Assembly (NCBI GenBank): GCA_020205615.1
Contig: CM035168.1
Location: forward strand, 125,622,795-125,686,794
DNA from: Panax quinquefolius
Taxonomy: Eukaryota; Streptophyta; Magnoliopsida; Apiales; Araliaceae
Direction of reading: 5' to 3'
DNA length: 64,000 nucleotides
The notes beneath the pieces are model-generated. The model had not been told where the DNA came from, made no database searches, and saw nothing but the letters and a program-made list of their open reading frames with translations. Made by a program: the position numbers and the translations under genes. Positions 24,556-35,109 of this stretch are shown here, piece after piece. Every line of letters starts with the position of its first letter. Positions within the stretch are counted from its first letter, which is position 1.

Positions 24556-25837
24556 CGTATAATAATAATAATAATATCTTCTTGATGTGCGTGCATTTGA
24601 GACATAGTTTTAGAGATGTGATGTTTGCGGTGGGAAGATCTAGTAATTCTTGGAGCAATAGAGGTTACTCAATCGATGGATGGAATTTACACATGATATA
24701 AATCAATAAATTTTTAGTTTGTTAGTAAAAAAAAATGTAAGTAAATTTTGAATGAAATATATATATATATATAATGTGCAATTTTTCCCAATTAACAAGT
24801 AATAAAAGTAAGAGGGTGATCCACTTGATTTCACGATCAAGATGAAGAAGACAAGCTAGGTCACTTGACACTTCCATTTTTAAAAGAAAAGTCCAACAAC
24901 ATTTACGAGCTTCTTCTTTTTTTTTAATCTCTCCGGCCAGATCTCTGCAACAACGTGGTCTCATCATAATAATATCAAAATCATCTTTTAATTTTGTTAT
25001 TGGACTGTACTGGTAGTATTATTATTTAGTTTTTCTTTTGGAAAAGATCAGGAAAAACGGCTGCTACCCACTTAATTAATTATTAGTGCAGTACAGGAAG
25101 GAGGGAGGGGGCTGCTCTGCTCTGCTCTGGTGGGATGGCTTGGCCCAAGAAAATGAAAAACAACGATACTATTATCACATAAATGAATTATATAATACAC
25201 ACGTAAATATATATTTGTGAATCACACATGTCAGGCGGAAATTCACAACATGCACATGTGCACATGAGTATGAGTATTATGTGTTTTTTTACGAGATAAT
25301 AACATTATTTAATGATAAAAATATGTAACAAAAGTGTTAGTCATAATAACCAAAAAGCCTGGACCTCATGAGATTTTGGTATTTGCTCCCATTCCCCATC
25401 CATCCATCCATCCATCCATCCTTTAACAACCTTTCCTTTCCTTTCCTTTTTCTATTTACTTTTTAATATCTTGTTACTAATATATGTCTGAACCGATATA
25501 CACTTTCTCTGCTTCCAAGGGATAAACCTCTTTTTATTAGTATCTTTTAGGCAGTGTTTATATGTAAACATAACATTTAGGATTCAACAATTAATTTTAT
25601 TTATTTTAAAATTAAATTTGAGACTATTAATTTTGAGATAATAAAATAATTTAAAAAAAAGAAACACAATTAATATTTATTTTTATTTAAAATGAGTGAC
25701 GTATTCTATTTTATCCATCTATAAGAAAAAGTTGTCGGAGGCCAAGGAGAGAATAGAAAAGTAAAACCTCCCAAAAAAAAGAAGTGAGTCACTTTGATTT
25801 TCTACTCTACACCGGTAGAAGAAAGGAAAATGCTATT
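24171..25837. other. Intergenic region
   Basis: AT-rich, no supported gene. It contains (TA)n at 24522-24551, a (ATCC)n tract at 25397-25421 and a (CTTTC)n tract at about 25432-25448. The minus-strand open frame at 24722-24967 has no recognisable domain. Confidence 0.6.
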
Positions 25838-26486
25838 CAATTTTTGGTACATGTACTAAAACACGACTTATAATTTAGTATTCAAAGTGAAAAAAGTTAT
25901 AAATTAGTGATTGTACTTAAAAAATATTATATCCCGTTAAACATTAGGAACACGACTTATAATTTGGTACCCGAAGTGTAAAAAATTACAAATTGGTGAT
26001 TGTACTCGAAAAATGTTCAAATATGGTGCTTGTACTTTCTAATTTTTAAATAATCGTTGAAATTGATCCAACGGGAGAGACAAACATACAAAAAGAGAAG
26101 CGAAGTTGACGCGAAAAAGATCCTCGATGTTTTGTTCCATCTTTCCTTGCCTCCCACATTCGCACCATTGCTTCACAGTGGCACCGACTTGAGAACTCTG
26201 GTGTAATCCATTCATTTTTATTGCATGAACTACAATCTTCTTCCCCGATTTCATTTATGATTCCACTCCAAGACGAATTCATCCTTTCAATTAAACACCG
26301 AAAACCTTTTAATAAATATATGGGAACTAGTAATCAATGGAGAATCGAGACAAGAAGAATGAGAGAAGAAGAAGGATAGAAGAAGAGAACCCAAATTTTT
26401 CAAGTACAATCACCAATTTGTAACTTTTTTCACTTCGGGTATTAAATTATAAGTCGTGTCCCAATACAGATTCTAAAAATTGATTT
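25838..26486. mobile_element. MITE-like inverted-repeat element with an internal minus-strand coding-like fragment
   Basis: The left end CAATTTTTGGTACATG and the reverse complement of the right end CAATTTTTAGAATCTG begin inverted repeats. These share ACACGACTTATAATTT, AAGTGAAAAAAGTTA and TTGGTGATTGTACT over about 90 bases. A second diverged copy of the ACACGACTTATAATTTGG block follows the left arm near 25951. Flanking ATT on both sides may be a short target duplication. The centre holds a minus-strand open frame (26046-26282) with clustered Cys/His residues, possibly a captured zinc-finger exon. Superfamily not assigned. Confidence 0.6.
26046..26282 (-). pseudogene. Possible captured Cys/His-rich exon fragment
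   Basis: A 78-codon open frame begins MNSSWSGIINEIGEEDCSSC and contains CHCEAMVRMWEARK. The CHCEAMVRMW-like spacing faintly recalls the start of plant GRF-type zinc fingers (C-x-C-G-x2-A), but the consensus Gly and the later Cys are missing. It lies between the arms of the MITE-like element. It has no promoter or intron evidence and is most likely a non-functional captured fragment or chance. Confidence 0.25.
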
Positions 26487-26808
26487 ATCCCTTAGACAAA
26501 GCTACCAACTCCCTCTTGGTTAAATTATAAAATACTAATTATTTATAAGGGTTTGAGTGTAAGAAGTTTCAGGATCCATTTCTGCTGTTGAAAGGATGAG
26601 ATCGAAGAAATTATAATTTTTTCTTGTCATGTTTGTGAGTTTTAGAAAGAAAGGAAATGAATAAAATTTTTATTATATTTTTCTTATTTGTGAGTTTAAA
26701 AGGAAGGGAGGGAAGGAAAAATAATTTTGTTTTTAAGTTACACTATTACTATATTACCCTTATATTTAAATATAATAAATATATAATTTATATATATTTT
26801 TTAATGTT

Positions 26809-26868
<60 letters not shown>
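26809..26868. repeat. Compound (CA)n(TA)n microsatellite
   Basis: About 10 CA units run directly into about 20 TA units. Confidence 0.95.
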
Positions 26869-26872
<4 letters not shown>

Positions 26873-27240
26873 TAATTAAGTAATTCATCTAAATATTCAT
26901 ATGTTGTTCTGTTGCAGTACTCTATGATACAAGACAATTTATTAATCATTGTATTATCTGTTACATACACTACTCGTTGGGTTGGAATTTGTTTTTCAAA
27001 GGATGGAATGATGTTTAATTCCAGTGCAATGGTTGGATGGATAAGTGAAAATGGTTTTGCAAGAATCAAGCAATATTATCTAAGCCGGCTTTAGTCGGCT
27101 TATTCCCAATTATAGAGAAAAAAATTGTAATTTTAAAAATTGATAGTTATAATAATTAGGGACAAGATTATCATATCATTTATTTTATAAGGTTATTTTT
27201 GGTAATATAAAATATTTATTTTGTTATTGTTTTTCATCCC

Positions 27241-28135
27241 TTCAAATTAGGGTGTAAATGAGTTGAACCGAAACGAACAGAGAGCTGCTCGAATTTGATT
27301 CGAAATGTCGAATTTGAATTGTATTTGAAAAATTCTACTCAGATTCGACTCGACTCGAATATTTATTACTTGAATTCGATCCGACTCGGATCGAATTATA
27401 TTCAAACTACTCACGAGCTTCAAATTCAAACTCGAATTCAAATCTCCATATAATAACTAGTTTTATAATAAATATAATTATAAATTAAATTTGTTATTTT
27501 ACTTAGAAATGAAAAAAAAATCACAATTAAAATTAAAAATTAAACAAAATAATAATAATAATAATGAATTATCCTAATTTGATTTAAATTTGTATATATT
27601 ATAAGAGAATGTATCGAGCATCTAATCGAATCTCTATCAATCGAGTATGTATCGAATCACAATCAAGAATTTGAGTAGTTTGAATTTTAAACGAGTCGAG
27701 TATAATCTTGCTCATATCTAATCATATTTTTATTCAAACTATTTTTAATACTTAGATTTGGATCATATTATTAACGAATTCGAGTTTCGCTCGTATTTTT
27801 TCTAGTCGAATTACACTTTACAAATATAAAATCACAATTAAAATTAAAAATAAAATAAAATAATAATTAATTATTCTAATTTAATTTAAATTTGTATATA
27901 TTATAAGAGAATATATCGAGCATCTAATTCAATCTGTATCAATCGAGCATGTATCGAATCACTATCAAATTCGAGTAGTTTGAATCTTAAACGAGTCGAG
28001 TATAACCTTGCTCATATTCTACTCATATTTTTATTCGAACTATTTTTAATACTTGGATTTGGATCATATTATTAACGAATTCAAGTCTCGCGAGTCGAGT
28101 TTGAATCGAGCTCGAACTGTATGGCTCGTTTATGG
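27241..28135. repeat. Dispersed repeat of TCGAGTCGAG/CTCGAACTCG type with a 302-bp internal duplication
   Basis: The left edge GGGTGTAAATGAGTTGAACC and right edge CTCGTTTATGGCCTTACTCC are roughly inverted, and both are rich in CTCGAA/TTCGAG motifs. Inside, about 27520-27800 and 27826-28090 are tandem copies with a 302-bp period (ATAAGAGAAT at 27601 and 27903). This composition is typical of a common non-coding plant repeat. The short open frames inside are not genes. Confidence 0.6.
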
Positions 28136-28322
28136 CCTTACTCCAAATCCTTTTACTTTTGAGGAGAAAAATTTGAGTTAAAAATAAAATTATTTTTACC
28201 TCTAAATCCCTCCCTTTCTCCCTAAAAAAACTCATAAACATGAAATTTGAAGTGATTTTAATTATATTTTCTTTCCTTCTATTTCCTTCCCTTCTGCTTA
28301 AAAAAAAACTTACAAACACATC

Positions 28323-28803
28323 CTTAAAATATTATATAGATGAATTTAATTCGATTTGATTAATTTGAGATTCAACCAACAAAAAAACAAAGTTTGATGA
28401 ACGGAGGAGATGACTATACATTGTGAGCACCTTTCAGTTTTCCTGAAAAAGAAATGTAGGTAGGTAGGTAGGTAGTGGGTACCCATAATCTGCTGCTGCT
28501 CTTTTCGGTACAGCCTCTACACTTGTGTCTTTACGCACAACTTGATGTAATATCCTTTGTCCATACCAAAAGTTTGGGCTTTAACACCTAAAAATCTTAA
28601 CACACTTCATATTATTTTACTTGTTAATTTTATTCTTTAAGCAAAATGTAATGGCATATGGTTTCTGAGGTACTCTTCTTCATCTTCAATAAAATTGAAC
28701 CCAAAGTCTATAAAAGTCTCCACCTAATTAGATCGATTGAAGATTGGGGTAGACGATAAGGCAAATCCAAATGCAACTATTATGCATGCATGGATAAGGA
28801 AAT
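28323..28803. other. Intergenic spacer
   Basis: No gene or repeat with clear ends. It contains a short (TAGG)n tract near 28457-28474. Confidence 0.6.
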
Positions 28804-30059
28804 ACTATAAAAATAAGGGTCAATGACGACGGACATTCTGCCGACGACAACAGTACCGTCGCTAATACACTCATTGCCGACGGGCAAGTCGTCGACTATG
28901 AATGCCGTCGAGAATGATCCTTTTTTTGGCGCCAGACATTCCCGGTGGAGAGAAAAGCTTATTGACGACGGCAATTATTTTAGTATTGACGGTAGTGCCG
29001 TCGGGAGTGACTTAATAACGACGGCGTCATTAGTGACGGGGAATGCCGTCGAGAATGATAAATAAAACCTCTTCCCCACAACGACAACAACTCCTTTTAT
29101 AAAAAAAATTCCTCTCTATATTTATTTCCCTCTTAAATTCAGTCATTTTCGCTCCTAATTTCCCCACTGAATCTCAAATTCGGGTTATTCATTCTCTAAA
29201 AGTTCACCCATTTCGGTTTATTGCTTCCCATTTCGCCCATTTCTCTCATCCCTGTTGCAACCCCTCCCCTTATCCATTTCGCCGCTGCAATCGAGGCCTC
29301 CGACCGTACATCCGGCCATTCGTCGCTGCAACTTCAGAATTGTACAAGGACTGGGCTGCTTTGTATAGGTAGGCTCACTATATTCAATCGCATTTCATTG
29401 TGCTTCAAATGTTGGATTTATTGGGTTGTTCATTGTTGTATCCCCAAATCTTAATTCGTATATATACAAGAGTATTTATATACCAATCTATTATGCAAGA
29501 GTATCCGTTTAACCAGTATTTCATGGGCAATGCCCATTTTTGGTTTTAGAATTTTGTCGATAGCATGTGTAATGCGTGCTCAATTGTTTCGTTAAATGCT
29601 GATTTGATTCCCCCTTCATATCAGTTCCCCATAGTTTATTTTTATATGTTAAAATGTTTATTAATGGCCAAAAATAATACCGGTATACCTTGTGAGGTAA
29701 TAGCCATGTCACTAAACTTTTTCTCCTTGTTCATGTTTGTCAAATTGTTTAACACATTAAATTCAATGATTTTATGATTTGATTTTTGTAATTTGGTTTA
29801 CATATTAGATGAAAATCCTATTGAAATTGAATTTAGGGATAATATTCTATTTTAATTAAAATCTTTATGAGTGATCTCCTATTGTTGTGTTTAATATGAC
29901 CAACTATCAAGAATGTGTAGGTTTTTATCAAAAAAAAAAAAGTATGGCGAGGCAACCAGAAACATTTATACAATGCATTTTGCTAATTTGTTCATGAATT
30001 TCAATATCTCATGAATCACGATGATGTTGTATCAAAACTGACTGTAAATTGTTTGATTA

Positions 30060-30064
30060 ATATA

Positions 30065-30104
<40 letters not shown>
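30060..30104. repeat. (TA)n microsatellite in CACTA leader/intron
   Basis: About 22 TA units between the CACTA leader and the TNP2-like gene. Confidence 0.95.
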
Positions 30105-30106
<2 letters not shown>

Positions 30107-30278
30107 TCGTAAAATGGATTTCAATATCCTCATAAAGAACTGTATACTCAATTCCAATTCCAGCTTATCTAACAATCGATCTAATTAGGTAATAGTTTTG
30201 GAATAAAAATGATAGTAATCTGTTGAGCTTAGAGATAATGTATAAATGTATATTTATTGCAGTGTAAAAATTGTTGTG

Positions 30279-30311
30279 GTGGGGTGGGGTGGGGTACTGG
30301 GGTGGGGTGGG
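30279..30311 (+). other. G-quadruplex-prone (GGGGT)n tract
   Basis: Five GGGG runs plus a final GGG separated by single T or TACT, satisfying the usual four-run G4 rule on the plus strand. It lies about 750 bases upstream of the TNP2-like start codon. Confidence 0.8.
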
Positions 30312-30477
30312 TTTTAAAAAAGTTCAAATTGGAAATTGTTGTGTGAAAGGAAACACTTGATTACTAAAGATTACAAATATAATAATTAGGGTATTGATGT
30401 GCAATCTTTGTAACGTTTTTTCTTTCCATTTTAGGTTTGTGTGGATATTTTGTTATTGCTTTTGTTAATGTTTTTGT

Positions 30478-30620
30478 ACAAAGTGACATGTGCATATTTT
30501 CATATAGTTTAGTAGTACAAAGTGACATGTGCATATTTTCCTGATAAAAATCTAGTATTCTTTTTGTTATACAAAAATAATCCTTACTTTGACATGTGCA
30601 TATTTTCATATAGTTTAGGA
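30478..30620 (+). repeat. Direct repeats of TGACATGTGCATATTTTC
   Basis: Three copies begin near 30483, 30521 and 30589. Two continue into ATATAGTTTAG, and two are preceded by TACAAAG. They lie upstream of the TNP2-like gene within the CACTA element and could be internal regulatory repeats or a local duplication. Confidence 0.75.
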
Positions 30621-31055
30621 AGCTTAGAAACTGCTTTGAGATTCACTTAGTAGGAGTGAATCTCAAATAGTCCCCGCTTGGGAATCGCTTCAGTATGTTT
30701 CGATCTCACTTAGGTTGATGTGTTAACGACGACTTGAGCACGCCTTTATATTTTTTTGAATTTTCATTAAGATATATCTCTTAATGTTCTTCGGGTGCAT
30801 ATTTAGACTACGATATGTTAGTCTATTTCGTGTACTTGAAGACCATGGGGAGGTGCTGCCGAAATTTCTAAAAAATTTAAAGATGTGTTCAAGTTGTTGG
30901 CATTAGTGAGGCGACACATCCGGGAATGGGATAGAAGCCTGACCCGTTAGAGTGGGAGATGAAGTTAGAAAACTCATAAGCTTGCATATACATTAACTTA
31001 GAGACTTGATTGTGTTTGTCTAACTTTCCATATATATAGCAGACAGTTGTCCAAG

Positions 31056-34000
31056 ATGTCTGCTGATCGAAGTTGGATGGAACGTAGGGTAGCCATTGAT
31101 AAGAGTGGGCTTAACTCTGAGTACCGTAGTGGGGTTGAACAGTTTCTCAATTTTGCGTTTGAGAAAGTCAGCGGCGATGAGATCAGATGTCCTTGTAAGA
31201 GGTGTGTGAATCAAGTGTGGAAGGAAAGGAGTGATGTCATGTGCGACTTATTTGCGTATAGGTTCAAGCAGGGTTATACGACATGGATCTATCATGGGGA
31301 AACCTGGTTGGCTGAACATAAATCAGAACCGGAATCTAGAGGTGACGAAACCTTTGAATGTACTAACATGATAGTCGAAGCTGCTGGTTCATACTTCCAG
31401 TGGAATACAGACAGGGATGATAGTAGCGTCGAGCAAGAGCCGAATGACGGGGCTAAGGGTTTCTATGAGTTATTGCATGAAGCAGCGACGCCATTGTATG
31501 ACGGGCACAAAAAGGACACCGTCTTATCTGCCGTGACTAAGTTTTTACACTTCAAGAACCAGCATGACTGTAGCGAGAGAGGTTTTAATGAACTGCTAAA
31601 CATTGTGAAGAAATGCTTACCTGCAGGCAATAAGTTACCGGAGTCGTACTACGATGTAAAGAAAATGGTCAAAAGGCTTAATCTAGGGTATGAAAAGATT
31701 GATGCTTGTGAGAATGACTGTATGTTGTATTACGGTGATATCAATAAAGATAAGAGGCCATGTGATATTTGCGGTACAAGTAGATACTGTGAACAGCGCA
31801 AGAAAAAGGGAAAAGGCGTGCCGAGAAAGATCTTACGTTACTTTCCCATTGCACCGAGGCTTCAGCGTTTGTTCATGTCAACACATACCACCGAGTATAT
31901 GAGATGGCACTCTACACGGGACACAGTTGATGGTCAACTGACGCACCCGAAAGATGGGTTTGAGTGGAAAATTTTTGATAAAAATCACCCCACGTTTGCT
32001 GAAGATGTTCGCAATGTTAGGTTTGGACTTGCTACGGATGGGGTTAATCCGTTTAATGGGCCTTACACCAAGCCATACTCAACTTGGCCGGTGATTATTG
32101 TTGTATATAACCTCCCGCCTTTGATGTGCATGAAAGATCCCTACATGTTCATGTCTTTACTGATTCCGGGTGCTAAGAGTCCGAGTAAAGACATCAATGT
32201 ATACCTCAGTCTGTTAGTTGATGAGTTAAAGATGTTGTGGGATAAAGGGGTTCAAACTTATGATGTATCTCTTAAACAAAACTTTGACATGAGGGCAGCC
32301 TTTTACTCGTGGACCATAAATGACTTCCGGCGTTAGGAATGATCGGTGGATGGTCGACTCAGGGGCCTTGTCATGTCCCCGTGCATGGGATCGCTTAAAG
32401 CTACGCTACTCAAACATGGGGAAAATGAGTTTCTTTGCAACATCCAGATAGTTTTTGCCGATTGAACATCGTTATCGACGGATGAGTAGACAATTCAATC
32501 GAAAAATAGAGAAACGTCAAGTACCTGGACGTCTTTCTCGGACAGCAGTGCTGAGTTGGATTACTCACTTGAAATTTCCACCTCCAAGGAAGAATCACAG
32601 ATTAGAGCGAGCTTATGGTTACAGCAAGGTTCACAACGGGACACACAGATCCATGTTCTTTGACCTTCCTTATTGGGCTACACTATGCATCCGTCATTGT
32701 TTAGATCCGATGCATACTGAGAAAAACGTATTTGATAATGTTTTTTATACAGTCCTAGATGTAAGTGGTAGAACAAAGGACAACAACAAGTCGAGGCTTG
32801 ATTTGGTAGAAATGAACATTAGGGAACATCTGTGGCTGTATCAGGAGGGTAGCAAGACGATAACGCCTAAAGCTGATTATACTTTGACCAGGGAACAATT
32901 GCTATTGATATGCAATTGGATCAGTGGACTGAAGCTCCCAGATGGATATTCTTCGAATATAGCAAGGTGTTGTAAAGTCGAAGAGTTGAAGTTTCGGGGT
33001 CTCAAAAGTCATGATTGTCATGTATTCATGCAGAAGTTGATCCCCGTGGCATTTATCGACTTGTTACCGAAACGTGTGGTTGAAGCACTGACGGAGCTTT
33101 CTAATTTCTTCAGAGATCTATGCTTAACGGAGCTACAACTCAAAGATATAGATAAAATGGAAATGCAGATAGTGGAAATAATGTGTAAGTTAGAAATGAT
33201 CTTCCCTCCATCGTTTTTTGATTCAATGGAGCATTTGCCTATTCACTTGTCGTACGAAGATAAGTTTGGCGGTCCCGTGCAATATAGATGGATGTATCCA
33301 TTCAAGAGGTAATGACATTAATGTTTTTAATTTTGATAAAAATGTGCATTCTTGTTTACTAATTTATATATGCATATATAACACATAGGTATATGTGACT
33401 TCTAAAACAAAAGGTGAAGAATAGTACCCGTGTTGAGGGGTCAATTGCTGAGAGTTATGTTATGGAGGAACTTGTTAATTTCTGTTCGTTGTACTTTGAG
33501 CCGAATGTTCAGACGAGGCACAATCGCTTACGTCGAAATGAGGCTGTCCCGCACGAGGAAAATGGGGAATTAACGGCCTTTAGTCATCCTATACAACCAT
33601 TTGGCGGAAAAAAGGCGATTCTTGACCGATAGTGAGTATGCAGCTGCCACATTATATGCACTTGTCAACATAAATGAAGTAGCGCCATACATTAAGTAAG
33701 TAGCCATAACTTTTCAAATGTTGTTTCGTGTTACTGCGCCTATAAGTTCCTTCCATACACATTAAGTATATATAACTGTATTGCAGTAAATATGATGCTG
33801 AGATACGTGAAGCGAATCCGATTATATCGGACGGGGATTTGCAAAATTTGAGGAATAGAGAATTTGTGCAATGGTTTAAAGATCATGTAAGTTTAACCGA
33901 TTTGTAATTCAATGAATCTACCATCGTAGACATAATCTTATGGAGTAATTAACTTTATAATATGTTGTGTTCATGTACATTAGGTCCTCACAGATGAGTT

Positions 34001-34705
34001 AGGCGACATTCTATTAAAGCTTATAAATGATGACCTGAAAAGATCTGTAGATACTTATACATGCCGCATTGTCAATCTGCATGATTTAAGTGTTGCGATA
34101 TTGGGGAAGTCGCTTCTTCTGATTCTGGTGTTGTGGTTAAAGGTAGCTGCTACGATAATCTTTGGGATGACTGGTATGGACGATTGCTAGAAGTTGTCGT
34201 TCTCAAATATTGGGGTCATAAAGAGTTAGTTTGCTTCAATTGTCAATGGTTTGATGTTAAGAATGGAGTTAGAGTAGATAAAAATTCAGGACTGGTGACT
34301 GTTAATGTTAAGTCAAAACTAAACTCAAACGAACCTTTTATTTTAGCAAGTCAAGCAACACAAGTATTCTATGCGCAGAGTGTTAAAACTCCTGCAAGCC
34401 CATGGAATGCTATAATAACCACCAAAGCCCGTGGTTTTCAAGGCACAGCTCCTCGTCTAGACGATGAACCTTTACAAGTCGAGTCTACTAGTGTCACATC
34501 TGCTGATGTGACAATTGTTAGTGAGTCTAGTGAAGAAGATGATGAAGTCGTCGCTGTCGAAAGTGAATTCGATGTTCTTGAGGAGGTAGATATAATTGAA
34601 GAAATCGTTAAGGATGATGAAGATGGTGATGAAAATGATATTGAAGATTTATTACTCGAAGATGACGATTCTGATATTGATGGCTTTGACGATATAAATG
34701 ATTAG
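31056..34705 (+). pseudogene. TNP2-type (Transposase_21) CACTA transposase gene with frameshifts
   Basis: Starts at ATG 31056 (MSADRSWMERRV). It shows a transposase-associated N-terminal domain (RCPCKRC with EQFLNFAF, about residues 20-85), then the TNP2 catalytic region: CDICGTSRYC, FGLATDGVNPF, YMFMSLLIPGAKSPSKDI and WTINDF. After WTINDF, at about 32327, an apparent one-base deletion gives a stop. Further small deletions follow to 32455, where the frame resumes (PIEHRYRRMSRQFNRK), with LDPMHTEKNVFDN and a DUF4218-like segment (LPKRVVEALTELSNFFRDLC) to 33312. Later exons at about 33414-33630, 33640-33695, 33787-33888 and 33985-34100 lead to a DUF4216-like exon (34133-34705) with an acidic tail. 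In the family this protein is the DDE-type transposase. The acidic-residue motifs are present, but the frameshifts make it a pseudogene unless they are sequencing errors. Confidence 0.88.
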
Positions 34706-35109
34706 GAGTATGTACTCTTTGTGTCCTTTTAGTTGTATTCAAATGTAATAGTTTGTCGACTTGTTACTATATATGTTGTATCCTTTTAAAATGACTATTT
34801 ATGTCAGTATTCTTTTAGTTGTATCATGTTATCCTCTTTGTTATCGCTTAAAAAATATTGTGCCTACTGAATGTGTAATAATGTTTTTTTGATGATTTAA
34901 CAAAGATATATACATGTACGCATACACACACTTGACGATCGTGGTGGGCGTATTGTGATCGTCGTGGGGACGCGAAGGGGGGGTGATGAGCGGTAGGGTC
35001 GTCGCCAGTATATAATTACATGTTTTGTTGGGATACATCTTATTATTTTTTATTTTATATAGTATTGACATTATATTCGTTTATATAAATAATGTGTATT
35101 TCACTACAT

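Larger units (their letters stand above)
26629..28322. mobile_element. Candidate inverted-repeat element with a nested repeat
   Basis: The left arm (26629-26750) begins TGTTTGTGAGTTTTAG with repeated GAAAGGAAA / AAGGAAGGGAGGGA blocks. The reverse complement of the right arm (28180-28322) begins TGTTTGTAAGTTTTTT and contains GAAGGAAAGAAAATAT and AGGGAGGGATTTAGAGG in the same order. Between the arms lie a (CA)n(TA)n tract and a separate repetitive unit at 27241-28135. Boundaries and target duplication are uncertain. Confidence 0.4.
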
